DNA of 64,000 nt. Source: Streptomyces barkulensis (lineage in GTDB: Bacteria > Actinomycetota > Actinomycetes > Streptomycetales > Streptomycetaceae). Shown piece after piece: positions 1 through 7,536 of this stretch. The first letter of the stretch is position 1. The number at the start of each line of letters is the position of its first letter. The notes below the pieces were generated by a model, which worked only from the letters and a program-made list of their open reading frames with translations, was not told where the DNA came from and made no database searches. The stretch covers positions 268,784 through 332,783 of the forward strand of contig NZ_PGSG01000119.1 in assembly GCF_002843305.1 (NCBI RefSeq). The letters run 5' to 3'. Position numbers and translations under genes: made by a program.

Positions 1-84
1 GCAGCGTGCTGCGCCGACGATCGACAACGCAGCGAGCGTGCGTGCCAGACGCCGCGGAGCAGGCGGGATTTGTCAGACAGGGCC
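1..84. mobile_element. Partial MITE-like palindromic element (right end)
   Basis: Bases 1-87 are the exact reverse complement of 42608-42694, so this is one half of the same small palindromic element found whole at 42611-42781. The visible terminus is ATTTGTCAGACAGGGCC at 68-84, followed by TA, the likely target dinucleotide. The other half lies outside the window. No transposase is encoded in the visible part. Confidence 0.75.
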
Positions 85-195
85 TAGCCCGCGTCGGTCG
101 AGGTTTCCCCGGCTCCGGCCCGGGAATCCGGGCCCGCGGTGCCGTCCCGGCGTCCGGAGGCCGGACACGCGGGGGAGGAAGCGGGGCATAGACTC

Positions 196-1350
196 ATGGG
201 CATGCACATGTCCGACGACAGCAGACCAGTGCACATCATCGGGGGAGGACCCGGCGGTCTGGCCACCGCCGCCGCGCTGAAGGAGCGCGGCATACGGTCC
301 GTCGTGCTGGAGAGGGCCGACTCCGTCGGGGCCTCCTGGCGCGGCCACTACGACCGGCTGCGACTGCACACCACGCGCCGCCGGTCCGCGCTGCCCGGCA
401 TGCCGATCCCGCGCTCCTACGGGCGCTGGGTGCGCCGGGACGACCTGGTGCGCTACCTGGAGGAGTACGCCCTTCACCACCGGCTGGAGATCGCCGCGGG
501 CGTGGAGGTCACCCGCGTCGACCGGGTCGACGACGGCAGCTGGCTGCTGCGGGCCAACGGCGGCCGGGAGCTGGCCGCGCCGGTGGTCGTGGTGGCCACC
601 GGACACAACCACACCCCGCGCGTGCCCGACTGGCCCGGGCGCGACTCGTTCGGGGGCGAGCTGCTGCACGCCCGCTCCTACCGCGACGCCCGGCCGTACG
701 AGGGCCGGGACGTGCTGGTCGTCGGCACCGGCAACACCGGCACCGAGATAGCCCTGGATCTGGCCGAGGGCGGCGCGGCACGGGTGCGGCTCGCGGTGCG
801 CACCCCGCCCCACATCGTCCGCCGCTCCACCCTGGGCTGGCCGGCGCAGGCCACCGGCATAGCGGTGCGGCGGCTGCCGGTGCGCATGGTGGACTCCATG
901 GCCCGGGGACTGGCGAAGGTCTCCCTGCCGGACCTGTCGCCGTACGGCCTGCCGCGCCCCGAGGCCGGGCTGTACACCCGGGTGCGGCAGGGCGCGATCC
1001 CCGTGCAGGACACGGGTTTCGTCAAGGCGGTGCGCCAGGGGCGGATAGAGCCGGTGGCGGCGGTGGAGTCCTTCGACGGATCCGAGATCACCCTCGCCGA
1101 CGGCAGCGCGATCGCCCCGGACGCCGTCATAGCGGCCACCGGCTACCGGCGCGGGCTGGAGGAGATGGTGGGCCACCTCGGTGTGCTGGACGGGCGCGGG
1201 CTGCCCCGCGCCTGCGGCCCCCGCACTCTGCCGACCGCCGCGGGCCTGTACTTCACCGGCTACACCAACCCCATCAGCGGCATGCTGCGCGAACTGGCCA
1301 TCGACGCGCGGAAGATCGCCCGCGCCGTCGCCCGCACGACGACCGGATGA
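196..1350 (+). CDS. Flavin-containing monooxygenase-type NAD(P)/FAD oxidoreductase
   Basis: A 384-residue flavoprotein likely to oxygenate a small substrate with NADPH and FAD. The FAD-binding Rossmann motif IIGGGPGGLA is at the N-terminus. A second dinucleotide fold, VLVVGTGNTGTE, is near residue 175. The C-terminal motif IAATGYRRG resembles the FATGY signature of the FMO/thioredoxin-reductase-like superfamily. Three ATGs (196, 202, 208) are close together, and a GGAGGAAG stretch lies at about 173-180, so the exact start is uncertain. The stop overlaps the next gene by ATGA, giving a two-gene unit with the Nudix hydrolase. Substrate unknown. Confidence 0.85.
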   Translation: MGMHMSDDSRPVHIIGGGPGGLATAAALKERGIRSVVLERADSVGASWRGHYDRLRLHTTRRRSALPGMPIPRSYGRWVRRDDLVRYLEEYALHHRLEIAAGVEVTRVDRVDDGSWLLRANGGRELAAPVVVVATGHNHTPRVPDWPGRDSFGGELLHARSYRDARPYEGRDVLVVGTGNTGTEIALDLAEGGAARVRLAVRTPPHIVRRSTLGWPAQATGIAVRRLPVRMVDSMARGLAKVSLPDLSPYGLPRPEAGLYTRVRQGAIPVQDTGFVKAVRQGRIEPVAAVESFDGSEITLADGSAIAPDAVIAATGYRRGLEEMVGHLGVLDGRGLPRACGPRTLPTAAGLYFTGYTNPISGMLRELAIDARKIARAVARTTTG

Positions 1351-1889
1351 CGGGCCGGTCTGCGGACGGGCCGTCGGGCCCTGTGCCGGGCCCTGTGCCG
1401 GGCCCTGCGCCGGACCCGGTCGCGTGTCCGCCCGCCGCGCGGGTCGTCTGCCTGGACGCCGCCGACCGCGTCCTCCTGCTGGAGTGGCGCGATCCGTACG
1501 ACGGTTCGCGGCTCCGGGAGCCGCCCGGCGGCGGCATCGAGCCCGGTGAGACGCCGCTGGATGCGGCACGGCGCGAACTGGCCGAGGAGACCGGGCTGGA
1601 CCCCGCCGCAGTCCTGGACCGGCCGGTGTCCGTCGACCGCGACGTGCGGTGGAAGGGGCGGCGGTACCGCGGCACGGAGCTGTTCTTCCCCGCCCGCTTC
1701 GACGGCGAGCGGCCGGCGGTGTCACGGGGTGGCCTGCTCCCCCACGAGCGGACCTCGCTGGAGGGTCACGCCTGGGTGCCGTGGCCGGACCTGGGCTCGC
1801 CGGCCGGCCGGGTCGAGCCGCCGCGTCTGCTCTCCGTGCTGGCGGCCCTGCTGCCGGACGGCCCCTGGGGTGAGCGGTTCGCCCCCTGA
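1347..1889 (+). CDS. Nudix hydrolase
   Basis: A 180-residue Nudix-fold pyrophosphohydrolase. The full Nudix box is present at about residues 57-82: GGGIEPGETPLDAARRELAE followed by ETGLDP, with all Glu residues of the REUXEEXGU core that bind the metal. The start ATG overlaps the stop of the monooxygenase gene (ATGA), so the two are translationally coupled. The first 25 residues are a Pro/Gly repeat (PVPGPVPGPAP) made by 12-bp tandem units in the DNA and are unlikely to be part of the fold. Substrate cannot be assigned. Confidence 0.88.
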   Translation: MTGRSADGPSGPVPGPVPGPAPDPVACPPAARVVCLDAADRVLLLEWRDPYDGSRLREPPGGGIEPGETPLDAARRELAEETGLDPAAVLDRPVSVDRDVRWKGRRYRGTELFFPARFDGERPAVSRGGLLPHERTSLEGHAWVPWPDLGSPAGRVEPPRLLSVLAALLPDGPWGERFAP

Positions 1890-1950
1890 CGGCCGCCGGG
1901 AAGGCGAGCGTCCCGCGGGCGGATCGCGACCGGCCCGCGGTGGCGCGGTG

Positions 1951-2472
1951 TCAGGTGCGGACGGGCTGGACGCGCGGCTCGTCGCAGGCCTCGCGCGGGG
2001 CGGTACGGGCCCCGGCCCTTCCGGTGTCCCCGGTGTCGTGTGCGTCGGCGCTCTCGGCCACCGCGCCGCTGCCGCGGTCCAGTTCGCACCAGATGCGCTT
2101 GCCCGTGCCCTCCTGGAGCCAGCCCCAGCGGTCGGCGAGCCCGACCACCAGCTCCAGGCCGCGTCCGCCGGTGGCGTCGCCCTCGACCGGCCGCCGCCGC
2201 GGGGGGCTGCTGCTGGTGTCGGCGACCTCGATCCGCACCGTCCCCCCTCCCGTCACGATGCGCCCGGAGAGGAGCATGCGCAGCACCGCGGGGCGCCCGG
2301 TGTGGACGACGGCGTTGGTCACCAGTTCCGAGACCAGCAGCACCAGCGTCTCCACCAGGGAATCGTCCGGCTCCAGGCCGAAACCGGCCAGTCTCGACCG
2401 GGCCCACCCGCGGGCTCTGCCCACCTCCCTGGGATCGCTTCCGACCTCCAGCTGCACCTGAAGCATCTGCAC
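1951..2472 (-). CDS. RsbW-like anti-sigma ATPase (HATPase_c_2)
   Basis: A 173-residue stand-alone GHKL-type ATP-binding domain of the kind that in Streptomyces phosphorylates STAS antagonists or binds sigma factors. The N-box ELVTNAVVHT is at about residue 49-58. The G1 region is degenerate (EVADTSSSPPRR instead of DNGxG) and the G2 region is GGRGLELV. The last 30 residues are low in complexity. A STAS antagonist (3305-3679) and a sigma factor (4016-4579) lie within 2 kb, but no operon links them. Converges with the Nudix gene across a 61-bp gap. Confidence 0.82.
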   Translation of the reverse strand: MQMLQVQLEVGSDPREVGRARGWARSRLAGFGLEPDDSLVETLVLLVSELVTNAVVHTGRPAVLRMLLSGRIVTGGGTVRIEVADTSSSPPRRRPVEGDATGGRGLELVVGLADRWGWLQEGTGKRIWCELDRGSGAVAESADAHDTGDTGRAGARTAPREACDEPRVQPVRT

Positions 2473-2796
2473 CCTTCACACCGTCCATGGCCCGGGTCCG
2501 CACGGCCCCACGCCGACGCGAGGCCACTGTCCGTTCCCCCGGTGTCGCACAGAGTGCTGGAACCGGCGCCGCGGCAACAAGCGCTTCGGGCATATTCCGG
2601 CGCAAAGGAGTAGTGACACCGCATACTGTGCGACACCCCGGCCGGGGAGTCGAACATCCGAGCCCGGCGGGCGGAACGCGCTCCGGCGCGCGGCCGGCCG
2701 CCGCGGTGCGCCACCGGGCGCGCCGGTATGCGACCGGACGCGCCCGTACTCGCCAACTCCCCTTTCCTCGCATGTTTTTCGTGATCGACTTGAGGC
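2473..2796. other. Intergenic region between divergent genes
   Basis: About 320 bp upstream of both the minus-strand ATPase gene and the plus-strand 172-residue membrane protein. It must hold both promoters, and the last 60 bp are relatively AT-rich. I see no clear operator, RNA gene or repeat. Confidence 0.5.
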
Positions 2797-3315
2797 ATGG
2801 AAGCGATAGCGGCGCTCATCGCCGTCCTCGGCACCCTGCTGGGCTCGGGTATCACCTACGCGTTCCAGCGCCGGACGACCGCGTACGGCGAGGAGCTGGC
2901 GCGCCGGGAGCGGCTGCGGCAGGAGAGGATCGACGCGTACTGCCTGTACGCCGGGGCCCTGCACAACTACCGGCGGATGCTGGTGCACCGGTGGTTCGCG
3001 GAGCACGAGAGGCCCGGCGAGGAGGACATGCCCTCCCTGCTGCGGGAGATCTACCGGCTGCGCTCGGAGGCCCACGAATCGCTGTTCCGCGTGCAACTCC
3101 TGACTCGCTCACCGGAGTTGGAGGAGGTCGCGCGGTCCGCTCTGGAGGCGGTGACCGCCCTGCACGGCAAGGAGCTGGACCGTCGGGGCCTGGACGCCCT
3201 CCGGAACTCCTCGAAACAGGCCATCGAGGGCTTCGTCACGGCGGCGGCGCCCTATGTGGGCGAGCCCCCGGAGGCGGGCGCCGCACCGGCGCGGCGGGGA
3301 GGGGTCAGGCGCTGA
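2797..3315 (+). CDS. Hypothetical protein with N-terminal membrane anchor
   Basis: A 172-residue protein of unknown function. Residues 3-20 (AALIAVLGTLLGSGITYAF) form one membrane segment with a short outside face. Most of the rest is charged and helical (many Arg/Glu heptads, e.g. EELARRERLRQERIDAY), suggesting a cytoplasmic coiled coil. I recognise it only as a common actinobacterial type of hypothetical protein. Its 3' end overlaps the convergent STAS gene by 11 bp. Confidence 0.7.
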   Translation: MEAIAALIAVLGTLLGSGITYAFQRRTTAYGEELARRERLRQERIDAYCLYAGALHNYRRMLVHRWFAEHERPGEEDMPSLLREIYRLRSEAHESLFRVQLLTRSPELEEVARSALEAVTALHGKELDRRGLDALRNSSKQAIEGFVTAAAPYVGEPPEAGAAPARRGGVRR

Positions 3316-3679
3316 GCGGGCCGGCGGCGTCGTCCGCCGCCGCGTCGAGGTCCGGGTAGCAGTCGAAGAGCCGGCGCACCCCGAGCGCGGCGAGGACCCG
3401 GTTGACGTGGGAGCCGTCCACCGCGCCCTGGGCGGGGAGGATCAGCCGGAGGCGGCCGGCGCACGAGCGCATCAGCCGGCGCGAGGCTATGAGGACGCCG
3501 ACGCCGCTGGAGTCGCAGAACAGCACCTGCGACAGGTCCAGCACGAGGCTGCGGCGGCCGTCGGCCACGGCGTCGTGCACATGCTGGCGGACCATGGGAG
3601 AGGTGACGAGATCCAGTTCACCCGACACCCGCAGCACGGCCCACTCCCCCCGGTCCTCCCCGATCACCTTCAACGACAC
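3305..3679 (-). CDS. STAS-domain anti-sigma factor antagonist
   Basis: A 124-residue SpoIIAA/RsbV-type protein. The central motif LSQVLFCDSSGVGVLI around residues 50-65 contains the DSSG phosphorylation site, whose Ser is the target of RsbW-like kinases. Unphosphorylated antagonists sequester the anti-sigma factor and free the sigma factor. The length is normal for the family. A possible cognate kinase is the ATPase at 1951-2472, but pairing is an inference from proximity only. The gene ends inside the 3' end of the plus-strand neighbour. Confidence 0.88.
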   Translation of the reverse strand: MSLKVIGEDRGEWAVLRVSGELDLVTSPMVRQHVHDAVADGRRSLVLDLSQVLFCDSSGVGVLIASRRLMRSCAGRLRLILPAQGAVDGSHVNRVLAALGVRRLFDCYPDLDAAADDAAGPLSA

Positions 3680-3857
3680 GTGCTCGTAGTCCCTTCATTC
3701 GCCGACACCGACCGGAACGTTCCCTTCCCGCCCTGCCCTCCTCGCCGACCGCCCCTGCCGGACACCGTCACGACGTCCGCAGACCTCGACCCTATGCCGA
3801 ACCGGGTCTCCGCCTCTCCCAACTTCCGGTCACACCCGCGTAACACCCACCGGATCC

Positions 3858-3942
3858 GGACAGGATCGAACTGTCCCGATCAGCGCGAAGGCGCACAAAG
3901 TGACCGGTCGGCGACCATGTGCAACCGTGTGCGGGGGCACAC
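3858..3942. promoter_or_regulatory. Inverted repeats upstream of the sigma-factor gene
   Basis: Two dyads lie in the 336-bp region between the STAS gene and the sigma gene: GGACAG-N7-CTGTCC at 3858-3876 and GTGTGC-N4-GCACAC at 3927-3942. Either could be an operator or a leader hairpin for the sigma/anti-sigma operon. No function is proven. The rest of 3680-4015 shows no gene. Confidence 0.35.
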
Positions 3943-4015
3943 TCCCGTAAAGGGAGGCGCGTCCTGCCGGCTTCTGCCATTACATTCGAGACGAGCGGCA
4001 GGCTGGGGGTGGAGG

Positions 4016-4579
4016 ATGCCGAACGAGACGCCCGACGGGACGGCCGGTACGACACGTCCTCACCGGGACCACGGAATACGGTGGCGGCTGGTGCGGGGCG
4101 AGCAGTCCGCGCTGGCCGAGCTGTACGACGGGCACGCGTCCGTGGTGCGCGGTCTCGCCCACCGTTTCCTGGACGACGAGGACGCCGCGGACCGCGTGGT
4201 GGCGGAGGTCTTCGCCGAGGTCTGGGCCGACCCCGGGGCGTACGAGCCCGAGCGCGGCTCGCTGCGCTCGTGGCTGACCGAACTCACCCGGCGGCGGGCG
4301 CTGCGGCACCTGGACGAGAGCTCCCTCGGCCCTCGGGCGCGGGCCCGGCTGGAGGAGCGGATCCGCGCCGCGTCCGCCGCCGCCCGCGCCGACCACATGG
4401 TCACCGCCATGCCCGGTTCGCTGCGGACGGTCCTGGAGCTGGCGTACGTGGGGCGCCGGGACTACCGCGAGGCCGCCGCCGAACTGGGCGTCAGCGAGGA
4501 CGAGACGCGGCGGCGGCTGAGACTGGGGCTGCAACTGCTCTCCGCGGCCGCCCAGAACGGCTCGGAGAAGGCATCGTGA
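4016..4579 (+). CDS. ECF-type RNA polymerase sigma factor
   Basis: A 187-residue sigma-70 family protein with region 2 and region 4 only. Region 2 is at about residues 25-85 (ALAELYDGHASVVRGLAHRF, then DRVVAEVFAEVW). Region 4 is at about 125-175, with the helix-turn-helix YREAAAELGVSEDETRRRLR. The ATG at 4016 sits directly after a purine-rich GGGGGTGGAGG. Upstream in-frame codons lack sigma homology, so this start is preferred. The stop overlaps the GTG of the zinc-finger gene (GTGA), which is typical of sigma/anti-sigma pairs. Confidence 0.88.
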   Translation: MPNETPDGTAGTTRPHRDHGIRWRLVRGEQSALAELYDGHASVVRGLAHRFLDDEDAADRVVAEVFAEVWADPGAYEPERGSLRSWLTELTRRRALRHLDESSLGPRARARLEERIRAASAAARADHMVTAMPGSLRTVLELAYVGRRDYREAAAELGVSEDETRRRLRLGLQLLSAAAQNGSEKAS

Positions 4580-5814
4580 GTCCCGCCGGTGACCGGAAGG
4601 CCGGGCCGGAGGGCGGGCTGGAGAGCGGGCCGGAGGGCGGGCCGGAGAGCGGTTCGAAGGCCGGATTGAAGGCCGGGCCGGAGGCCGAAGAGGCGGCCGG
4701 GCCAAAGGCCGCGGGGGACGGCGGCGCGTCCGACGAGGAGCACCTCGCCCTGAAGTCCCTGCTGGGCGTGTGGGCCCTGGCGGTCTGCTCCCCCGAGGAG
4801 ACCGCGGCCGTCGAGGCGCATCTGCCCCGGTGCGCGCCCTGCGCCGAGGAGGCGCGGCGGCTGCGGGACGCCGTGGGGCTGATGCACCGCGAGGAGAGCC
4901 TGGACCCGGACCCGCTGCTGCGCTCGCGGGTGCTGGACGGGTGCCTGCGCCGGCGCCCGGCCCACACGCCGCTGCCGGAGTGGGTGGCGCCGTACGACGC
5001 GGAGACCGCGCGGCTCGACGCGCTGCTGCGCGACATGGGCGAGGCGGAGTGGGGCGCCCCGGTCCGGCTGCGCTGGGCGACCGGCGAGCGCACGCTGACG
5101 CTGTGCGGGGTGCTCGCCCACCTCGGTTCGGTGGACGGCCTGGTGGCCACCGCCCTCGGGCTGGACGACCCCCTCGGCCCCGGCGCCCCGCGCACCGTGG
5201 GCGACCGCACGGAGACGGCGGTCGAGCGGTGCCGCGCGCACGGGCCGCCGTTCGTGCGCGGCAAGTGGCGCACCCAGACCCGGAACATCGTGCGCACCGC
5301 GGCCCTGCGCGCCCATGAGGCCGGTCTCGCGGTGGACTTCACCGAGTTCCGGCGCCCGCTGCACGAGGCGCTGGCCGGGCGGGCGTTCGCGTGCTGGATC
5401 CACGCGGAGGACATCGCCGCGGCGGTCGACTACCCGTACGGGCCGCCCGCGCCCGAACACCTGGCCCGTATGGTCGGTTTCGTCGCCCGGCGGCTCCCGG
5501 AGGCCGTCGCGGCGCGGCGGCGCGCCGGGCTGGCCGCCCCGCCGCGCCGGCTGACGGCGGCGGGCGCGCCGGGCCGCACCCTCCATCTGGAGATCGGGGG
5601 CCTGGGCGGCGGCGACTGGTACGTCCCCCTGGACTCTCCGGCCGCCCTCGCCTCCCCTGAGCACACGGTGGCCCGTCTCGCGCTGGAGGACGCGGAGTTC
5701 TGCCGGCTGGCCGCGGGTCACGTGCCGCCGCATGAGGCGGCCGCGGGCCGGGAGGGCGACGACGAGGCCGTCCTCGACGTCCTGTGGACCGTGGCCTCGC
5801 TCTCGCGGATGTAG
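4576..5814 (+). CDS. Zinc-finger anti-sigma domain fused to mycothiol-dependent enzyme (MDMPI) domain
   Basis: A 412-residue protein starting at a GTG that overlaps the sigma-factor stop. The first 50 residues are a low-complexity repeat of Gly/Pro/Glu/Ser. A zf-HC2 type motif follows (about residues 75-90): HLPRCAPCAEEARRL, i.e. H-x3-C-x2-C, the zinc-binding anti-sigma signature. From about residue 130 the chain looks like the DinB/maleylpyruvate isomerase-like family (ETARLDALLRDMGEAEWGAP, then GVLAHLGSVDGLVATAL), which uses mycothiol as thiol cofactor. It therefore probably binds the sigma factor and may sense thiol redox state. No transmembrane segment is seen. Confidence 0.8.
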   Translation: MSPAGDRKAGPEGGLESGPEGGPESGSKAGLKAGPEAEEAAGPKAAGDGGASDEEHLALKSLLGVWALAVCSPEETAAVEAHLPRCAPCAEEARRLRDAVGLMHREESLDPDPLLRSRVLDGCLRRRPAHTPLPEWVAPYDAETARLDALLRDMGEAEWGAPVRLRWATGERTLTLCGVLAHLGSVDGLVATALGLDDPLGPGAPRTVGDRTETAVERCRAHGPPFVRGKWRTQTRNIVRTAALRAHEAGLAVDFTEFRRPLHEALAGRAFACWIHAEDIAAAVDYPYGPPAPEHLARMVGFVARRLPEAVAARRRAGLAAPPRRLTAAGAPGRTLHLEIGGLGGGDWYVPLDSPAALASPEHTVARLALEDAEFCRLAAGHVPPHEAAAGREGDDEAVLDVLWTVASLSRM

Positions 5815-5851
5815 CCCCGGGCCGGCTGGCGGCCCCGGGCCAGCTGGTCCG

Positions 5852-6736
5852 TCAGTCGAAGACGACCGTGCGGTGGCCGTTGAGCAGTACACGGTGCTCG
5901 CTGTGCCACTTCACCGCTCGGGCCAGCGCCTGGCACTCCACGTCCCGGCCGGCCGCCACGAGCTGCTCGGGGGTGAGCTCGTGTCCGACGCGCTTCACCT
6001 CCTGCTCGATGATCGGGCCCTCGTCCAGCTCGGCGGTGACGTAGTGCGCCGTGGCGCCGATCAGCTTCACACCGCGTGCGTGGGCCTGGTGGTAGGGCTT
6101 GGCGCCCTTGAAGCTCGGCAGGAAGGAGTGGTGGATGTTGATGATCCGGCCCGACAGCTCCTTGCACAGCTCGTCCGAGATCACCTGCATGTAGCGGGCC
6201 AGCACCACCAGTTCCACGCCCTCCTCGCGGACGATCTCCAGCAGCCGCGCCTCCGCCTGCGGTTTGGTCTCCCTGGTGACCGGGATGTGGTGGAAGGGGA
6301 TGTTGTAGGAGGAGACCAGCTCCTCGAAGTCGGTGTGGTTGGAGACCACGGCCACGATCTCGACCGGCAGCGCGCCGATGCGCGTGCGGAACAGCAGGTC
6401 GTTCAGGCAGTGCCCGAACCTGCTGACCATGAGGACGACCCGCATCCGCTCGTCGGCGCGGTGGATCTGCCAGTCCATCTGGAAGGAGTCGCCCACCGCG
6501 GCGAAGCTCGCCCGCAGCTTGTCCACGGTCACCGGGGCCTCCGCGCTGAAGTGCACCCGCATGAAGAACAGCCCGGTGTCGTGGTCCCCGAACTGCCGGC
6601 TGTCCTCGATGTTGCAGCCGGTCATGAACAGGTAGCTGGAGACGGCGTGCACGATGCCCTGTTTGTCCGGGCACGACAACGTCAGAACGTACTGCTCGGG
6701 CTTCTCGGGCGCTGCGGTGGGCTGCGGCTGGCTCAT
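5852..6736 (-). CDS. purU: Formyltetrahydrofolate deformylase
   Basis: A 294-residue enzyme hydrolysing 10-formyl-THF to formate and THF in one-carbon metabolism. An N-terminal ACT domain (residues 15-95: YVLTLSCPDKQGIVHAVSSY) precedes a formyltransferase domain with the catalytic segment INIHHSFLPSFKGAKPYHQA around residue 205-225 and the later VTAELDEGPIIEQ. Length matches PurU. The start MSQPQPTAAP was chosen because upstream in-frame sequence is low-complexity. A 103-bp gap with a GC hairpin separates it from the gene upstream on the same strand. Confidence 0.95.
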   Translation of the reverse strand: MSQPQPTAAPEKPEQYVLTLSCPDKQGIVHAVSSYLFMTGCNIEDSRQFGDHDTGLFFMRVHFSAEAPVTVDKLRASFAAVGDSFQMDWQIHRADERMRVVLMVSRFGHCLNDLLFRTRIGALPVEIVAVVSNHTDFEELVSSYNIPFHHIPVTRETKPQAEARLLEIVREEGVELVVLARYMQVISDELCKELSGRIINIHHSFLPSFKGAKPYHQAHARGVKLIGATAHYVTAELDEGPIIEQEVKRVGHELTPEQLVAAGRDVECQALARAVKWHSEHRVLLNGHRTVVFD

Positions 6737-6801
6737 GTGCACAAGCGTGGCATACCCCGGCCGGACGCCGTGAACGGTCCCGCGGGTCGAGAACGCGGCC
6801 G

Positions 6802-6828
6802 GGCCGCGGCCCCGTTCCGGCCGCGGCC
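6802..6828. terminator. Probable terminator hairpin
   Basis: GGCCGCGGCC at 6802-6811 pairs with itself at 6819-6828 over a 7-nt loop, between the 3' end of the 6840-7286 gene and the start of purU. No U-tract follows, as is usual in Streptomyces. Confidence 0.5.
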
Positions 6829-6839
6829 GGGCCTCCGGG

Positions 6840-7286
6840 TCAGGCGGTCCGCAGCATGGCCGCCAGCACGTCCAGCGAGTGGGGCGGCCGGTCCGGGTCC
6901 TCGCCGTCGTTGGCACAGAGCAGGACGTGGGCGTCGCGCGCCGCGTGGACGGCCTCCGGCCAGCCCGGGTGCTCCAGATAGGCCGCCACCGGGGCGTCCG
7001 CCCCGACCTGGTGCATGATCCGCAGGACGCGCAGCACCGCGACGTCGACGAGCGCGGCCTCCTGGGCGTCGCGGAAGACCGTGCCGATGTACTTGTCCGC
7101 GGACCAGTTGTCCAGCCAGGTGTCCTCGACCAGGCGGTAGACGGCGTCCGTGACGTCGCCGTACCCGGGCAGGCCCGTCAGCCAGCACTCCCGCTGGAAG
7201 ACGGGGTCGGAGAGCATGTGCAGCGCCGAGCGCACGTTGCTGCGCCAGCGCCACCAGGGCATGTCTTTGGGCGGCATGCCGCCCAT
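6840..7286 (-). CDS. Conserved actinobacterial protein (SCO4402-like)
   Basis: A soluble protein of about 148 residues with no catalytic motif I can name. It is rich in Trp and acidic residues (PWWRWRSNVRSALHMLSD, TWLDNWSADKYIGTVFRDAQ) and looks all-helical. From memory it resembles the SCO4402 family next to purU in S. coelicolor, and it sits upstream of purU here too. Several Met codons are possible starts (7286, 7277); the upstream in-frame extension is a repetitive Arg/Glu/Gly tract and unlikely to be translated. Confidence 0.7.
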   Translation of the reverse strand: MGGMPPKDMPWWRWRSNVRSALHMLSDPVFQRECWLTGLPGYGDVTDAVYRLVEDTWLDNWSADKYIGTVFRDAQEAALVDVAVLRVLRIMHQVGADAPVAAYLEHPGWPEAVHAARDAHVLLCANDGEDPDRPPHSLDVLAAMLRTA

Positions 7287-7319
7287 GGTGCTCGAACGAC
7301 CGCCACGGCGGGAAGACCT

Positions 7320-7365
7320 CTCCTGGCCTTCCCGGCCTTCCCGGCCCTCCCGGCCTTCCCGTGCC
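7320..7365. repeat. Short tandem repeat TTCCCGGCC
   Basis: Four or five near-perfect 9-bp copies of TTCCCGGCC/CTCCCGGCC lie in the region upstream of two divergent genes. Probably slippage-prone sequence; no function is visible. Confidence 0.6.
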
Positions 7366-7536
7366 TGCCGGTCCTGCCGTCCCTGCTCGCCTTCGCCCTG
7401 TTGTGCCCGCACGGTCGTCGATCGTACGTTCCGTGCCGGACGGATCCGCGCACCCCCCGCCTGTTCACTCCGTTGTCGCTCCCCGTTGGCTGCTCATCAC
7501 TCGTCCGTTACAGCCGCGGCGGAATCGTTCGGGGTC

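Noticed and set aside
73..1725. A 550-codon minus-strand frame opposite the monooxygenase and Nudix genes
   Set aside because: Typical high-GC antisense shadow rich in Arg/Gly/Pro; the plus-strand genes have clear motifs.
7150..7536. An N-terminal extension of the solute-binding lipoprotein
   Set aside because: The signal peptide and lipobox place the start at 7537; upstream residues are repeats.
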